From Bacteroidales bacterium (lineage in GTDB: Bacteria > Bacteroidota > Bacteroidia > Bacteroidales > Paludibacteraceae): DNA of 39,396 bases. The notes beneath the pieces were generated by a model that saw only the letters and a program-made list of their open reading frames with translations, did no database searches and was not told where the DNA came from. Where the stretch lies: assembly GCA_022777485.1 (NCBI GenBank), contig JALFGC010000096.1:1-39396 (forward strand), read 5' to 3'. A program made the translations under genes and the position numbers. Positions 28,646 to 37,618 of this stretch are shown in pieces (the first letter of the stretch is position 1; each line of letters opens with the position of its first letter).

Positions 28646-31465
28646 ATGAAATCGAACTACCTTGAAAACAGGCACATTGGCCTGAGCGAAAAAGATGAGC
28701 AGAAGATGCTCGAAGTGATTGGCGCCAAATCGCTGGAGCAGTTGATTCACGAGACAATGCCGGAAGATATCCTGCTGCCCGAGCGGCTGGAAATGGACGA
28801 GGCAATGAGCGAGCAGGAGTTGTTGGATTACACCCAAGCCCTTGCTGACGAGAATGTGCCTGCCCACAGCCTGATTGGACGCGGATGGTACGGCAGTATC
28901 ACGCCCGCTGTGATTCGCCGCAATGTGCTGGAGAATCCCGTGTGGTACACCTCCTACACGCCCTACCAAGCCGAGGTGAGCCAAGGACGATTGGAGGCAT
29001 TGTTCAACTTCCAGACTTTGGTCTCTGACCTGACGGGGCTGCCGCTTGCCAACTGCTCGCTCTTGGACGAAGCCACTTCGGCTGCTGAGGCAGTAACGAT
29101 GATGCGCAATCTGCGCTCGCGCGAGCAAGTGAAGAACGGGGTATGCAAAGTGTTCGTAGACGAGAAGATTTTCCCCAACACCTTATCCGTAATGCGCACG
29201 CGCGCAATGGGGCAAGACATCGAGTTGGTGGTCGGACGCTATGCCGACTTCGAGCCAACGACGGAGTTTTTCGGCGCCTTGGTGCAACTGCCGAACGCCG
29301 ATGGCTCAATAGAGGACTACACCGCGTTTATTGAGGATTGCCATGCGGCAGGGCTGAAAGTTACCGTAGTAGCCGACTTGCTTTCGCTGGTGTTGCTCAA
29401 GCCGCTGGATGCGGATATCGTGTGTGGCACGGCACAGCGATTAGGCTTGCCGATGGGCTTCGGCGGACCGACCGCAGGCTATATGGCTACGCGCGATGAG
29501 TTCAAGCGCGACATACCCGGGCGTATCATCGGACTGAGCAAAGATACCAACGGTCGCCCTGCCTTCCGCCTCGCGCTGCAGACGCGCGAGCAGCATATCA
29601 AACGCGAGAAAGCCACATCGAACATCTGCACGGCAGAGGCGTTGTGCGCGATGATGGTGGGTTTCTACGGCGTGTTCCACGGCGCGGAAGGGCTACGCGA
29701 GATAGCCGAAGGCATACACGGTAAGACCGTGTATCTCAACGAGTTGCTCCAAGCCTATGGCTTCCAACAAGAGAACACCGAGTTCTTCGATACCCTCAAG
29801 ATTACGGACGGCCCCGTGGAAGATTGGGCAGACCGTCTGCGCGAGGTGGCAGAAGAGGCAGGCATCAACTTCTACTACGATGAGGCGGGTTGGGTAGGTA
29901 TCTCGCTGGACGAGACGGTCAACCTCGATACAATGAACGACCTGATAGAAATCTTTGCCGAAGTGAGTGGCAACATGGCGCAAGAGGAGGCTTCTGAGGC
30001 GGCTTTCGAGGGCTTATGGGCGATAGACGAATCGCGGGTACGTGAGGTGGATTTCCTCAAAGCAGAGGTGTTCCAACTATATCATACCGAGACGGAGCTG
30101 ATGCGCTATATCAAGCGTCTCGACCGCAAAGACATCAGCCTGGCACACTCGATGATTCCACTGGGCTCGTGCACTATGAAACTCAATCCAGCTGCCGCCA
30201 TGACCCCCATCACCTACAATGGCTTTATGGCGCCACACCCGCTTGCTCCGGACGAGCAAGTGCAGGGCTACTTGCAGATGGTGCTGGAGTTGCAGCAACA
30301 ACTCTGCGCCATCACAGGCTTTGCCGCTTGCAATCTACAACCGACTTCCGGTGCTTCGGGAGAGTACAGCGGACTGGTAACCATCCGTGAATACCTGCAC
30401 AAGACTGGGCAGGACGCGCGCAAAGTGCTCCTTATCCCCGCATCAGCGCACGGCACCAACCCCGCTTCCTGCGTGCAGGCTGGCTTCACACCCGTGGTGG
30501 TGAAATGCGACGAGAACGGCAACACCGACCTTGCCGACTGGAAACAGAAAGCCGAGGAGAACAAAGAGGTGCTCGCCGGCTGTATGATTACCTATCCCTC
30601 CACCCATGGTATCTTCGAGATGGCTATCCGCGAGATGTGCGAGTGTATCCACGCCAACGGCGGACAAGTCTATATGGACGGTGCGAATATGAACGCACAG
30701 ATAGGCTACACCAATCCCGCTTTCATCGGCGCCGATGTCTGCCACCTCAACCTGCATAAGTCCTTCGCTTCGCCGCATGGCGGCGGCGGTCCCGGCGTAG
30801 GGGCTATCTGCTGCGCAGAGCACTTGGCAGACTGCATGCCCACCGAGGACAACAACCGCGTATCGTCCGCACTGTTTGGCAATGCCAACTTGGCGCTAAT
30901 CAGTTATTCCTATATCGCCATGATGGGAGCAGAGGCACTGCGCCATGCTACAGCAGCGGCTATCCTGAGCGCCAACTATATGGCGGCGAAGTTGGGCGAC
31001 GCCTACGGTGTGGTCTATACCGGCGTGAAGGGCAGGGTAGGGCACGAGTTGATTCTCGACTGCCGCCAGTTCCACGCTATCGGTATCACCGAGGGCGACA
31101 TCGCAAAGCGTCTGATGGACTTCGGCTACCATGCGCCCACGCTCTCGTTCCCTGTGCACGGCACGCTGATGATAGAGCCCACGGAGAGCGAATCGCTGGC
31201 GGAGATTGACCGTTTCATCGACGCCCTGCTCACCATCCGCGAAGAGATAGCCGAGGTAGAGCGAGGCGAGGCCGATGCCAAAGATAATGTGTTGGTTAAC
31301 GCACCGCACCCGGAGTACGAAGCCGTAGCAGACGAATGGCACCACCCCTATTCGCGTCAAAAAGCCATCTACCCGACCGAATGGGTGGCAGCCAACAAGT
31401 TCTGGATTCCCGTCAGCCGTGTGGACAATGGTTTCGGCGACCGCAACTTGGTAACGAGGTGGTAA
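28646..31465 (+). CDS. gcvP: Glycine dehydrogenase (decarboxylating), P protein, single-chain
   Basis: PLP-dependent subunit of the glycine cleavage system; it decarboxylates glycine and passes the aminomethyl group to the lipoyl H protein. It is the fused homodimer-type form of 939 residues, with both halves present. The first half has RHIGLSEKDEQKML at the start and YTSYTPYQAEVSQGRLEALFNFQT; the second has LGSCTMKLNPAAAM, QPTSGASGEYSGL and the PLP-binding lysine K705 in NLHKSFASPHGGGGPG, a classic glycine-rich loop. The other glycine cleavage genes (gcvT, gcvH) are not in the window. It is divergent from a Crp-family gene and 90 bp upstream of a YitT-family gene. Confidence 0.97.
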   Translation: MKSNYLENRHIGLSEKDEQKMLEVIGAKSLEQLIHETMPEDILLPERLEMDEAMSEQELLDYTQALADENVPAHSLIGRGWYGSITPAVIRRNVLENPVWYTSYTPYQAEVSQGRLEALFNFQTLVSDLTGLPLANCSLLDEATSAAEAVTMMRNLRSREQVKNGVCKVFVDEKIFPNTLSVMRTRAMGQDIELVVGRYADFEPTTEFFGALVQLPNADGSIEDYTAFIEDCHAAGLKVTVVADLLSLVLLKPLDADIVCGTAQRLGLPMGFGGPTAGYMATRDEFKRDIPGRIIGLSKDTNGRPAFRLALQTREQHIKREKATSNICTAEALCAMMVGFYGVFHGAEGLREIAEGIHGKTVYLNELLQAYGFQQENTEFFDTLKITDGPVEDWADRLREVAEEAGINFYYDEAGWVGISLDETVNLDTMNDLIEIFAEVSGNMAQEEASEAAFEGLWAIDESRVREVDFLKAEVFQLYHTETELMRYIKRLDRKDISLAHSMIPLGSCTMKLNPAAAMTPITYNGFMAPHPLAPDEQVQGYLQMVLELQQQLCAITGFAACNLQPTSGASGEYSGLVTIREYLHKTGQDARKVLLIPASAHGTNPASCVQAGFTPVVVKCDENGNTDLADWKQKAEENKEVLAGCMITYPSTHGIFEMAIREMCECIHANGGQVYMDGANMNAQIGYTNPAFIGADVCHLNLHKSFASPHGGGGPGVGAICCAEHLADCMPTEDNNRVSSALFGNANLALISYSYIAMMGAEALRHATAAAILSANYMAAKLGDAYGVVYTGVKGRVGHELILDCRQFHAIGITEGDIAKRLMDFGYHAPTLSFPVHGTLMIEPTESESLAEIDRFIDALLTIREEIAEVERGEADAKDNVLVNAPHPEYEAVADEWHHPYSRQKAIYPTEWVAANKFWIPVSRVDNGFGDRNLVTRW

Positions 31466-31477
31466 TACTAAGTTTTG

Positions 31478-31545
31478 CGTAATTTACGTAGTTTTCTTTG
31501 TTTACGTAAATTACGAAAAGTACGAATACTACGTAAAAAACGAAC
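31478..31545. repeat. 13-bp inverted repeat and TACGAA-rich spacer after gcvP
   Basis: CGTAATTTACGTA (31478-31490) and TACGTAAATTACG (31503-31515) are exact reverse complements with a 12-nt loop. They are followed by further TACG(A/T)A units up to the YitT-family start. If translated, this region would add a spurious basic leader to the next protein. Confidence 0.8.
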
Positions 31546-31555
31546 TATTGCAATC

Positions 31556-32491
31556 ATGCAAAAAACAAAAGAAAGACCTACTATCTCTGCGCGCTTGCAG
31601 AGGCACTTGCAGAGTTATCAGCGGCAAAAGCCGCTGATAGCCATTAAAGAGTGGATAATGATTATTGTTTGCACCTTTCCCTATGGTTTGGTGGTGAACC
31701 AATTGTTGGTGCCTCATGCTATTGTAGGTGGCGGGCTGACGGGTCTCTGTGAGATAATCTATTTCGCTACGAACCGCTTCATTCCTATTTGGCTCAGTGT
31801 GTTTACGCTGAATGCCATACTACTTATCATCGCCGGATTCACAGTAGGTTGGCGCTATTGTGCCCGCACGCTCTTCGGTATCTTTTGGTTAACATTTTGG
31901 ATGAAGGTGATACCTATCCCCGAAGTCCCGATGCTTTCTGACCCTTTTATGGCGGTTATCTTAGGCGGGCTTTTCATGGGCTGTTTCTTGGGCATCGTGT
32001 TCTTGAACAACGGCTCCACGGGCGGCACCGATATCGTGGCGATGATTGTGAATAAGTACCATCACCTGCCCATGGGGCGTGTGCTGATGACCTGCGACAT
32101 TTGTATCATCTTAATGGCATATTTCCTTCCGGAAGTGCGCTCGCTGGAGAAGATACTGTTCGGTCTTTGCTTCACTTTTATGTCCTCCACGGCGGTGGAC
32201 TGGGTGATGAACCGCACGCGTCAGTCGGTGCAATTCTTCATCTTCAGCAAGAAGTGGGATGAGATAGCCGAGGCAATCATGACGCAAGTGCCGCGCGGCG
32301 TAACCATCTTAGACGCGCAGGGCGGCTACAGCAAAGAGCCGGTGAAGGTCATCACCACCATTGCCCGCCAGCACGAGAGTGCCAAGATTTTCCGCCTCGT
32401 GCGTTCCATCGACCCCGATGCCTTCGTTAGCCAGAGCAAGGTGCGTGGCGTCTTCGGGCAGGGCTTCAACTCCATCAACGAGATGGCGTAG
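31556..32491 (+). CDS. YitT family (DUF2179) membrane protein
   Basis: Polytopic inner-membrane protein of 311 residues with the YitT fold: a basic N-terminus, five to six hydrophobic segments (IMIIVCTFPYGLVVNQLLVPHAIVGGGLTG; IWLSVFTLNAILLIIAGF; FMAVILGGLFMGCFLGIVFLNNGSTGGTDI), then a soluble C-terminal DUF2179 domain (about 220-305) with RQSVQFFIFSKK and VTILDAQGGYSKEPVKVI. The GGGLTG and NNGSTGGTDI motifs are characteristic. Function is not established for the family. The frame opens upstream at a TTG in repeat DNA; ATG 31556 is the real start. It probably shares the gcvP transcript. Confidence 0.9.
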   Translation: MQKTKERPTISARLQRHLQSYQRQKPLIAIKEWIMIIVCTFPYGLVVNQLLVPHAIVGGGLTGLCEIIYFATNRFIPIWLSVFTLNAILLIIAGFTVGWRYCARTLFGIFWLTFWMKVIPIPEVPMLSDPFMAVILGGLFMGCFLGIVFLNNGSTGGTDIVAMIVNKYHHLPMGRVLMTCDICIILMAYFLPEVRSLEKILFGLCFTFMSSTAVDWVMNRTRQSVQFFIFSKKWDEIAEAIMTQVPRGVTILDAQGGYSKEPVKVITTIARQHESAKIFRLVRSIDPDAFVSQSKVRGVFGQGFNSINEMA

Positions 32492-32545
32492 GAAGCGACC
32501 TTTATGCGAAATGGGGAGTCTCCTGCTTTTTTTTGCTTCAAAAAA

Positions 32546-32577
32546 CTTGCATATATCGAAAAAAAGTAGTACCTTTG
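32546..32577 (+). promoter_or_regulatory. Promoter of the pdxJ-rny operon
   Basis: -33 CTTG at 32546-32549 (one base from TTTG), 20-bp spacer, -7 TACCTTTG at 32570-32577, 43 bp before the pdxJ ATG. It is the only promoter of this form I see before 39175 on this strand. Confidence 0.75.
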
Positions 32578-32620
32578 CACGCTGAATGGTGGCGCATGAA
32601 GACCACCTCGAGCAATAAAC

Positions 32621-33337
32621 ATGACGAGACTCAGTGTAAACATCAATAAAATAGCCACATTGCGTAATGCCCGCGGGGGTAATCTCCCCGATGTAGAGCG
32701 ATTCGCCGTTGAATGCGAGCGCTTTGGTGCACAGGGCATTACGGTACATCCGCGTCCGGACGAGCGTCATATACGCCGTTCGGATGTTTATGCTCTCAAA
32801 GACTTGGTTACGACGGAGTTTAATATCGAAGGCAACCCGACGGAGGCGTTTGTGCAATTGGTTACAGATGTGCGGCCGACGCAGGTAACGCTGGTGCCGG
32901 ACTCGCCCGAGCAATTGACCAGCAACCATGGATGGGATACGAAGAACCATCAGGAGACGCTTCGCGCCCTGACCGAGCGTTTTCATGAGGCAGGTATTCG
33001 CGTGAGCGTGTTCGTGGACGCTGACCCCGAGATGGTGCATTATGCCAAAGAGGCAGGGGCGGATAGGGTAGAGTTGTACACCGGCCCGTATGCAGAATGC
33101 TATCAAGAAGACCCCGAGAAAGCACTGGCGATGTATCGTCCGGCAGCGGAGCAAGCGCGAAAAGAGGGGCTGGGACTGAACGCAGGGCACGACCTGAATC
33201 TGCATAATCTGCATGCTTTCGTGGCGGCTTTCCCGTGGGTGGACGAGGTGAGTATCGGGCACGCACTGGTGGCAGACGCTTTATATTTAGGAATAGAAGA
33301 AACCATTAAACAATACAGAAATGCTCTTGCAAATTAA
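32621..33337 (+). CDS. pdxJ: Pyridoxine 5'-phosphate synthase
   Basis: Cytoplasmic TIM-barrel enzyme that condenses 1-deoxyxylulose 5-phosphate with 3-amino-1-hydroxyacetone phosphate to pyridoxine 5'-phosphate, the last ring-forming step of DXP-dependent vitamin B6 synthesis. Family landmarks are [19 protein letters not shown] at the N-terminus, [11 protein letters not shown] (catalytic His and Arg contacts), FNIEGNP with the catalytic Glu, and GLNAGHDLN near the C-terminus. The 238 residues match the family. It is the first gene of a nine-gene operon and its end overlaps the exbB start by 17 nt. Confidence 0.96.
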   Translation: MTRLSVNINKIATLRNARGGNLPDVERFAVECERFGAQGITVHPRPDERHIRRSDVYALKDLVTTEFNIEGNPTEAFVQLVTDVRPTQVTLVPDSPEQLTSNHGWDTKNHQETLRALTERFHEAGIRVSVFVDADPEMVHYAKEAGADRVELYTGPYAECYQEDPEKALAMYRPAAEQARKEGLGLNAGHDLNLHNLHAFVAAFPWVDEVSIGHALVADALYLGIEETIKQYRNALAN

Positions 33338-34016
33338 TGAACCTATCGCTACGGCTATGGATAGCATGGTTGTAGCAGAACAGACCGTAGAAGAATCGAT
33401 AAACCTGTGGACGATGGCGCAGTACGGCGGTTGGATAATGATTATCCTTGCGATCTTGCTGGCGTGGGCGGTGTATATTTTCATAGAGCGCTTGGTGGTG
33501 CTGAAGAAGGCGACCAAAGAGGATAAGAGTTTCATGGACCGTATCCGCGACTATATCCACGAGGGGCAGATAGACTCTGCGCTTAACCTTTGCAAACAGA
33601 CGAATACCCCTTCGGCGCGCATGGTGGAGAAGGGTATCACCCGTATTGGTCGTCCTATGCAGGATGTACAGGTGGCGATAGAGAATGTGGGTAACCTCGA
33701 GGTGAGCAAGTTGGAGAAAGGACTGGTCATCATGGCGACTATCTCCGGCGGTGCCCCGATGTTGGGTTTCCTTGGTACGGTGCTGGGTATGGTGCAGACT
33801 TTCTATAATATGTCGCTCAACGCAAGTGGAGTGATAGAGATGTCGGCGCTGAGCACGGGTATGTATCAGGCGATGGTAACCACGATTGGTGGTCTGATTG
33901 TTGGTATTCTGGCGATGTTTGCTTATAACTTCCTCGTGGCACGCATAGACCGTGTGGTGCGTCTGCTGGAAGGGCGCACACTGGAGTTTATGGACCTGCT
34001 CAACGAGCCGGCATAA
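33321..34016 (+). CDS. exbB: MotA/TolQ/ExbB proton channel family protein
   Basis: Inner-membrane proton channel subunit that drives TonB (or a Tol-like system). It has 231 residues and three membrane segments: [19 protein letters not shown] near the N-terminus, then after a cytoplasmic domain the conserved pair [27 protein letters not shown] and [22 protein letters not shown]. The Thr/Ser-Gly-rich channel motif is intact. The start may be ATG 33321 (17-nt overlap with pdxJ) or ATG 33357, just after the pdxJ stop; both give a complete protein. It is followed by exbD and a TonB-like gene, so ExbB is the likelier name than TolQ. Confidence 0.92.
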   Translation: MLLQINEPIATAMDSMVVAEQTVEESINLWTMAQYGGWIMIILAILLAWAVYIFIERLVVLKKATKEDKSFMDRIRDYIHEGQIDSALNLCKQTNTPSARMVEKGITRIGRPMQDVQVAIENVGNLEVSKLEKGLVIMATISGGAPMLGFLGTVLGMVQTFYNMSLNASGVIEMSALSTGMYQAMVTTIGGLIVGILAMFAYNFLVARIDRVVRLLEGRTLEFMDLLNEPA

Positions 34017-34023
34017 GGGCAAT

Positions 34024-34059
34024 GTTAATTGTAAGTATGTTAATTGTTAATTGTTAATT
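34024..34059. repeat. Tandem 7-bp repeats before exbD
   Basis: GTTAATT occurs three times without gaps (34039-34059) and once more at 34024-34030, filling the 52-bp exbB-exbD spacer up to 10 bp before the exbD ATG. Confidence 0.85.
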
Positions 34060-34068
34060 GATGTCCGC

Positions 34069-34476
34069 ATGTCGTTAAAGCGCAGAAATAAAGTTACCGC
34101 CACATTTGCGATGTCGTCAATGACCGACCTCATCTTCCTGCTGTTGCTGTTCTTTGTGATGGCGAGCACGATGTCGTCGCCCAACGATATCAAGATTAAC
34201 CTGCCGCAGGCGCGTGCCAAGCAAGCCACGAAGAAGGTGGTGGCAAAGGTATCGATAGACAACCTGGGCAACTATTTTGTAGGCATAGGCAACGCCAAGC
34301 AGCGACCTATCGCCGCAGAGGACTTGGAAGCCTATTTGAGCACTATCCAGCAGCAGGACTCTACCATGTATATCGCCCTGCATGCAGATGAGGATATCCC
34401 TTATAAGGAAGTGGTGCGTGTATTGGATATTGCCAACGAGCACAAAATGAAACTGGTAGTCGCAACGAAAAGATGA
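34069..34476 (+). CDS. exbD: ExbD/TolR biopolymer transport protein
   Basis: Partner of the proton channel, 135 residues. It has a basic cytoplasmic N-terminus (MSLKRRNKVTATF), one membrane helix MTDLIFLLLLFFVMAS with the essential aspartate D20 at its start, and a periplasmic domain ending with the typical IALHADEDIPYKEVVRVLDIANEHKMKLVVAT. The start is ATG 34069; the frame begins upstream at a TTG inside repeat DNA. Its stop overlaps the next start by 4 nt (ATGA), indicating translational coupling with the TonB-like gene. Only one ExbD is present, where many Bacteroidota TonB clusters have two. Confidence 0.93.
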   Translation: MSLKRRNKVTATFAMSSMTDLIFLLLLFFVMASTMSSPNDIKINLPQARAKQATKKVVAKVSIDNLGNYFVGIGNAKQRPIAAEDLEAYLSTIQQQDSTMYIALHADEDIPYKEVVRVLDIANEHKMKLVVATKR

Positions 34477-35252
34477 CCAATAAACAGCAAGCACATACAA
34501 TTGCTGCCGTAGGAACAGCCCTGTTCTTGTTATTGCTGTTCCTGCTCCTTTGGTTCGTCTATGTCGGTGCACCGGTGCAAGAGGAGGACGAGGGAATCGA
34601 GATTGCGTTCGGCGAGATGACCGAGACCCAATCCTATGCCTCTGCAGCGGAAGCCACGGAACTTGTTGCCCCGCAGGCAGTTACAGCCCCCTCAGAGCCC
34701 GCCGTTCCCACGCACAACGACCTGATGACACAGGAAGATGAGGAGTCGCTGGAGTTGGCTCGCCAACGCGAGGAAGAGGAGCGTCTGCGCCGCGAGGCAG
34801 AGGCGGAACGCTTGCGACAAGAGCAGGCGGCTGCCGAGCAGAGAGCAAGGGAAGAGGCGGCGATAGCCAAAGCCAACCAAATGGGCTCGCTTTTCGGGAA
34901 ACAAACCGGAGGCGCAGCAGGAGCGGGGGATGTGCAAGGCGGTTCGCAGAAAGGCAATCCCGTACCGGGGCATGGGACGATAGGAGGTAGTTCGTGGACG
35001 CTGGCAGGACGAGGAGTGAAGACTTTGCCGAAGCCCTCTACGGACTTCACGCAGGAGGGGAAAGTGATAGTGGCGATATGGGTGGACGCCGACGGCAATG
35101 TAATCGATGCCCAGGTGCAAGGTGGGACAGTGAGTGACAAGAAGACGCAAGAGTTGGCGCGGAAAGCCGCCCTGAAAGCAAAGTTCACACCTGCGGAAGA
35201 CGGCACTACCAAAGCGAAAGGAACAATCACATATACATTCAAATTCAATTAA
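34473..35252 (+). CDS. tonB: TonB-family energy transducer
   Basis: Inner-membrane anchored periplasmic protein of 259 residues. One N-terminal helix (HTIAAVGTALFLLLLFLLLWFVYV) is followed by an acidic region, then a charged coiled-coil-like stretch rich in EERLRREAEAERLRQ (about 90-130), a Gly-rich linker (about 145-170), and a C-terminal TonB-type domain, KVIVAIWVDADGNVIDAQVQGG...ALKAKFTP, ending ITYTFKFN. It should contact TonB-dependent receptors such as the barrel protein at 7054. A TolA-like role is possible given the helical middle. It overlaps exbD by 4 nt. Confidence 0.88.
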   Translation: MTNKQQAHTIAAVGTALFLLLLFLLLWFVYVGAPVQEEDEGIEIAFGEMTETQSYASAAEATELVAPQAVTAPSEPAVPTHNDLMTQEDEESLELARQREEEERLRREAEAERLRQEQAAAEQRAREEAAIAKANQMGSLFGKQTGGAAGAGDVQGGSQKGNPVPGHGTIGGSSWTLAGRGVKTLPKPSTDFTQEGKVIVAIWVDADGNVIDAQVQGGTVSDKKTQELARKAALKAKFTPAEDGTTKAKGTITYTFKFN

Positions 35253-35278
35253 ATTGTTAAATCTTAAATGGTTAGATT

Positions 35279-35806
35279 ATGAATTATTTGTTTCTTGACA
35301 ACGGCTTCGAAGAGATAGAAGCCATCACCACCATTGATTTATTGCGTCGTGCGAACATCCATCTTACGACGGTGTCTGTAACAGGCAAACCGATGGTGTT
35401 GGGGGCACACAACATCGCGGTGGAAGCCGACGGACTGATAGACGATATTGATTTTGCCGACGCAGAAATGTTGATTTTGCCCGGCGGACCTACAAAATTG
35501 GGCGAATGCCATACCCTCTGCGACTTGCTCAAACAGCACAACGAAGAAGGAAAAACGATTGCAGCGATATGCGCTGCGCCATCTGTACTCGGAAAACTCG
35601 GTATCTTGGAGGGCAAACAAGCCACCTGCTACCCGGGCTTTGAGCAATATCTTGGCGAGAGTTTCATAGGCGGACTGGTCGTAGAATCGAAGAACATTAT
35701 TACTGCCAAAGGTCCGGGCTTGTCCAGCGATTTTGCATTCTGCTTGATAGAGAAACTGGCGGGGAGCGAGGTGGCTGACCAAGTGTATGATGCTGCACAA
35801 TACTAA
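35279..35806 (+). CDS. DJ-1/PfpI-family protein (DJ-1/ThiJ type)
   Basis: Small cytoplasmic protein of 175 residues with the class I glutamine-amidotransferase-like DJ-1 fold. It begins LFLDNGFEEIEAI, supplying the conserved Glu, has LILPGGPTKL, and carries the nucleophile-elbow cysteine C98 in AAICAAPSVLG. The C-terminal GPGLSSDFAFCLIEKLAG is also typical. Relatives act as glyoxal/methylglyoxal-handling or oxidative-stress proteins; activity here is inferred. It lies 26 bp after the TonB-like gene in the same operon. Confidence 0.92.
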   Translation: MNYLFLDNGFEEIEAITTIDLLRRANIHLTTVSVTGKPMVLGAHNIAVEADGLIDDIDFADAEMLILPGGPTKLGECHTLCDLLKQHNEEGKTIAAICAAPSVLGKLGILEGKQATCYPGFEQYLGESFIGGLVVESKNIITAKGPGLSSDFAFCLIEKLAGSEVADQVYDAAQY

Positions 35807-35835
35807 TTATCAATTATAAACAAGAACACTACAAA

Positions 35836-36960
35836 ATGAAAAAACTATTTACACTTGTCCTCGGATTGGCTGCTTTCTGCGCAGTGAATGCACAAGAGGC
35901 AGAGACAAAAGAAAGTCCGTGGAAGTTCAATGGCACCGTGGGGTTGAATGCTGCTGCTACGGGTATGTGGAACTGGGCAGCCGGCGGTAACAACAACGTC
36001 AACGGTGTGGCATCTACTAAGTTGCGTCTGCTCTATCATGAGAACAACATGGCATGGGAGACAAACCTTGATATGGAGTATGGTTTGTCGTGGATAGACC
36101 AAGAGTATGATGCGCTGCAAAAGACGAGCGACAAAATCAACTTCAACACCAAGTTTGGTTGGGAGTTCCACAAGACATGGTATCTAACTGTTTCCGCCGG
36201 ATTCCAGAGCCAGTTTGCTTATGGTCGTGCATACGATGGGACAGAACTATTCGACCCAATTATCTCGAAATGGTTAGCACCTTCGTACACCGACATTGCG
36301 GTTGGTATTGACTGGAAGCCGAATGATATCTTTTCCATCTATCTTTCGCCGGTAGCAGGACGTCTCTCTACGGCATATGTCGGCAGTAAGTTGGATGATA
36401 AGTCTAGAACCATCACCTATCCGGACGGCACGTTGGTTTATCCAAACGGTTTGGAGCAGGAACTGAAAGAGAAATATGCTGTTTGGCACTATGCCGTGTT
36501 AGATGAGCAGACCGGTGAGATTGGCAAGGCGTATGACAAGAACCTGCGTGCAGAGTTGGGTCTATCGCTGAAAGGTACCATCAACTATACTTATAAGGAC
36601 TTGAAAATCATCACATCGGTGGGCTTGTTCACTCCTTATACTTGGAACAAGGTGGATGTCTACCAAGACGCTGATGGAAAATTGTTTAAGAACCTTGGCG
36701 ACAATTCACAAGACTTCTCTAACATGACCCACATCGGATACCTCGACAATAATCGTCGTTTCGGTAACTTCGATGTAGACTGGGATTTCGCTATCTCGTA
36801 CCAATTCTTGAAGTGCCTGCAAGTGTCGCTCAACACCTCCCTCAAGTACTACAACGGTACGCTTATTGAGAAGTTCGACAAGGAGGGTGCTTCCCTTGGA
36901 AAAGCAGAGCGCGTACAATTCAAGTCCGTTATCGGTCTGGGTATCGGATACTCTTTCTAA
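35836..36960 (+). CDS. DUF3078 outer-membrane protein
   Basis: Exported protein of 374 residues with a signal peptide (MKKLFTLVLGLAAFCAVNAQ) and repeated amphipathic strands with aromatic girdles, ending in GLGIGYSF with a terminal Phe, so it is probably an outer-membrane beta-barrel. The opening block WKFNGTVGLNAAATGMWNWAAGG...NGVASTKLRLLYHENNMAWETNLDMEYG matches the DUF3078 family of Bacteroidota, whose function is unknown. It is cotranscribed with the TonB energy module, 29 bp after the DJ-1 gene and 3 bp before the next gene. Confidence 0.87.
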   Translation: MKKLFTLVLGLAAFCAVNAQEAETKESPWKFNGTVGLNAAATGMWNWAAGGNNNVNGVASTKLRLLYHENNMAWETNLDMEYGLSWIDQEYDALQKTSDKINFNTKFGWEFHKTWYLTVSAGFQSQFAYGRAYDGTELFDPIISKWLAPSYTDIAVGIDWKPNDIFSIYLSPVAGRLSTAYVGSKLDDKSRTITYPDGTLVYPNGLEQELKEKYAVWHYAVLDEQTGEIGKAYDKNLRAELGLSLKGTINYTYKDLKIITSVGLFTPYTWNKVDVYQDADGKLFKNLGDNSQDFSNMTHIGYLDNNRRFGNFDVDWDFAISYQFLKCLQVSLNTSLKYYNGTLIEKFDKEGASLGKAERVQFKSVIGLGIGYSF

Positions 36961-36963
36961 ATC

Positions 36964-37257
36964 ATGACCGAGATAGAGCAATTAGAGCAGAATATACATA
37001 TCCTTTTGGAGCGTTATCAAACGCTTCAAAAGGAGAATGCTCTTTTGCGTGAAGACCTGAAAGAACAAAGGCAGGAAATTATTCGTAGCCATAGCGAACT
37101 GCAAGAACTGCAAAAGCAATGTCGCTTGTTGAACATGGCTAACGCAATCGCTGGCGACCCTGCAACCAAAGAGAATGCATATAAGCGGCTGACTTATATC
37201 ATCACTCAGGTTGACAAAGCCATAGCAGCACTCGCTACAGAGAACATTAACAGGTAA
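36964..37257 (+). CDS. Small coiled-coil protein upstream of zapA
   Basis: A soluble protein of 97 residues. About residues 1-65 form one long coiled coil (heptads through LEQNIHILLERYQTLQKENALLREDLKEQ...LQELQKQ), followed by a short conserved-looking tail with NAYKRLTYIITQVDKAIAAL. It has no enzymatic motif. Its position directly before zapA (22 bp) and its coiled-coil build suggest a ZapB-like partner of ZapA at the division ring, but this is inference from context. Similar genes commonly precede zapA in Bacteroidota, as I recall. Confidence 0.8.
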   Translation: MTEIEQLEQNIHILLERYQTLQKENALLREDLKEQRQEIIRSHSELQELQKQCRLLNMANAIAGDPATKENAYKRLTYIITQVDKAIAALATENINR

Positions 37258-37279
37258 CGAACTGACGTTATAGGCCGCC

Positions 37280-37597
37280 TTGCTACCCCCTAAGCAACAT
37301 ATTAACCTTCAGATTGCAGCGCACAATGTGTCGCTGGATATTCCCCGCGAGGCAGAACCCCTCTATCGTGAGGCGGCTGTTACGCTTAATGAGCGCTACA
37401 AATACTACCAACGCCACTTGCTCAAGGCATCCGCCGAGCAGTTGTGGTTGTATGTGGCGCTCGAGTTGGCGGTGAACCTGCATGCCGACGCAAGGGGAAA
37501 AAGCCTAAAACCTATCCATGAGAAGATGAAAATACTCAATCAGTTGATTGAAAACGCGTTACAAAACAAAACCGAGATAGAAATAAATAACAAATAA
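37280..37597 (+). CDS. zapA: Cell division protein ZapA
   Basis: FtsZ-binding cytoplasmic protein that bundles FtsZ filaments at midcell, 105 residues. The N-terminal beta-hairpin domain (INLQIAAHNVSLDIPREAEPLYREAAVTLNER) is followed by a long C-terminal helix with LWLYVALELAVNLHADARG, the family layout. The start must be TTG at 37280: the frame has a TAG at 37271-37273 and no ATG or GTG before the conserved region. It lies between the coiled-coil gene and rny, 21 bp before rny. Confidence 0.85.
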   Translation: MLPPKQHINLQIAAHNVSLDIPREAEPLYREAAVTLNERYKYYQRHLLKASAEQLWLYVALELAVNLHADARGKSLKPIHEKMKILNQLIENALQNKTEIEINNK

Positions 37598-37618
37598 CAA
37601 TCATAAATAATCAATACT

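Noticed and set aside
32505..32535. Intrinsic terminator before the pdxJ promoter (GGGGAGTCTCC then a T run)
   Set aside because: The T run is good but the possible stem is at most 3-4 bp with a 3-nt loop, too weak to claim.
37598..37618. A 6S RNA gene near zapA, as in Enterobacteria
   Set aside because: The spacers either side of zapA are only about 20 bp, too short for 6S RNA.
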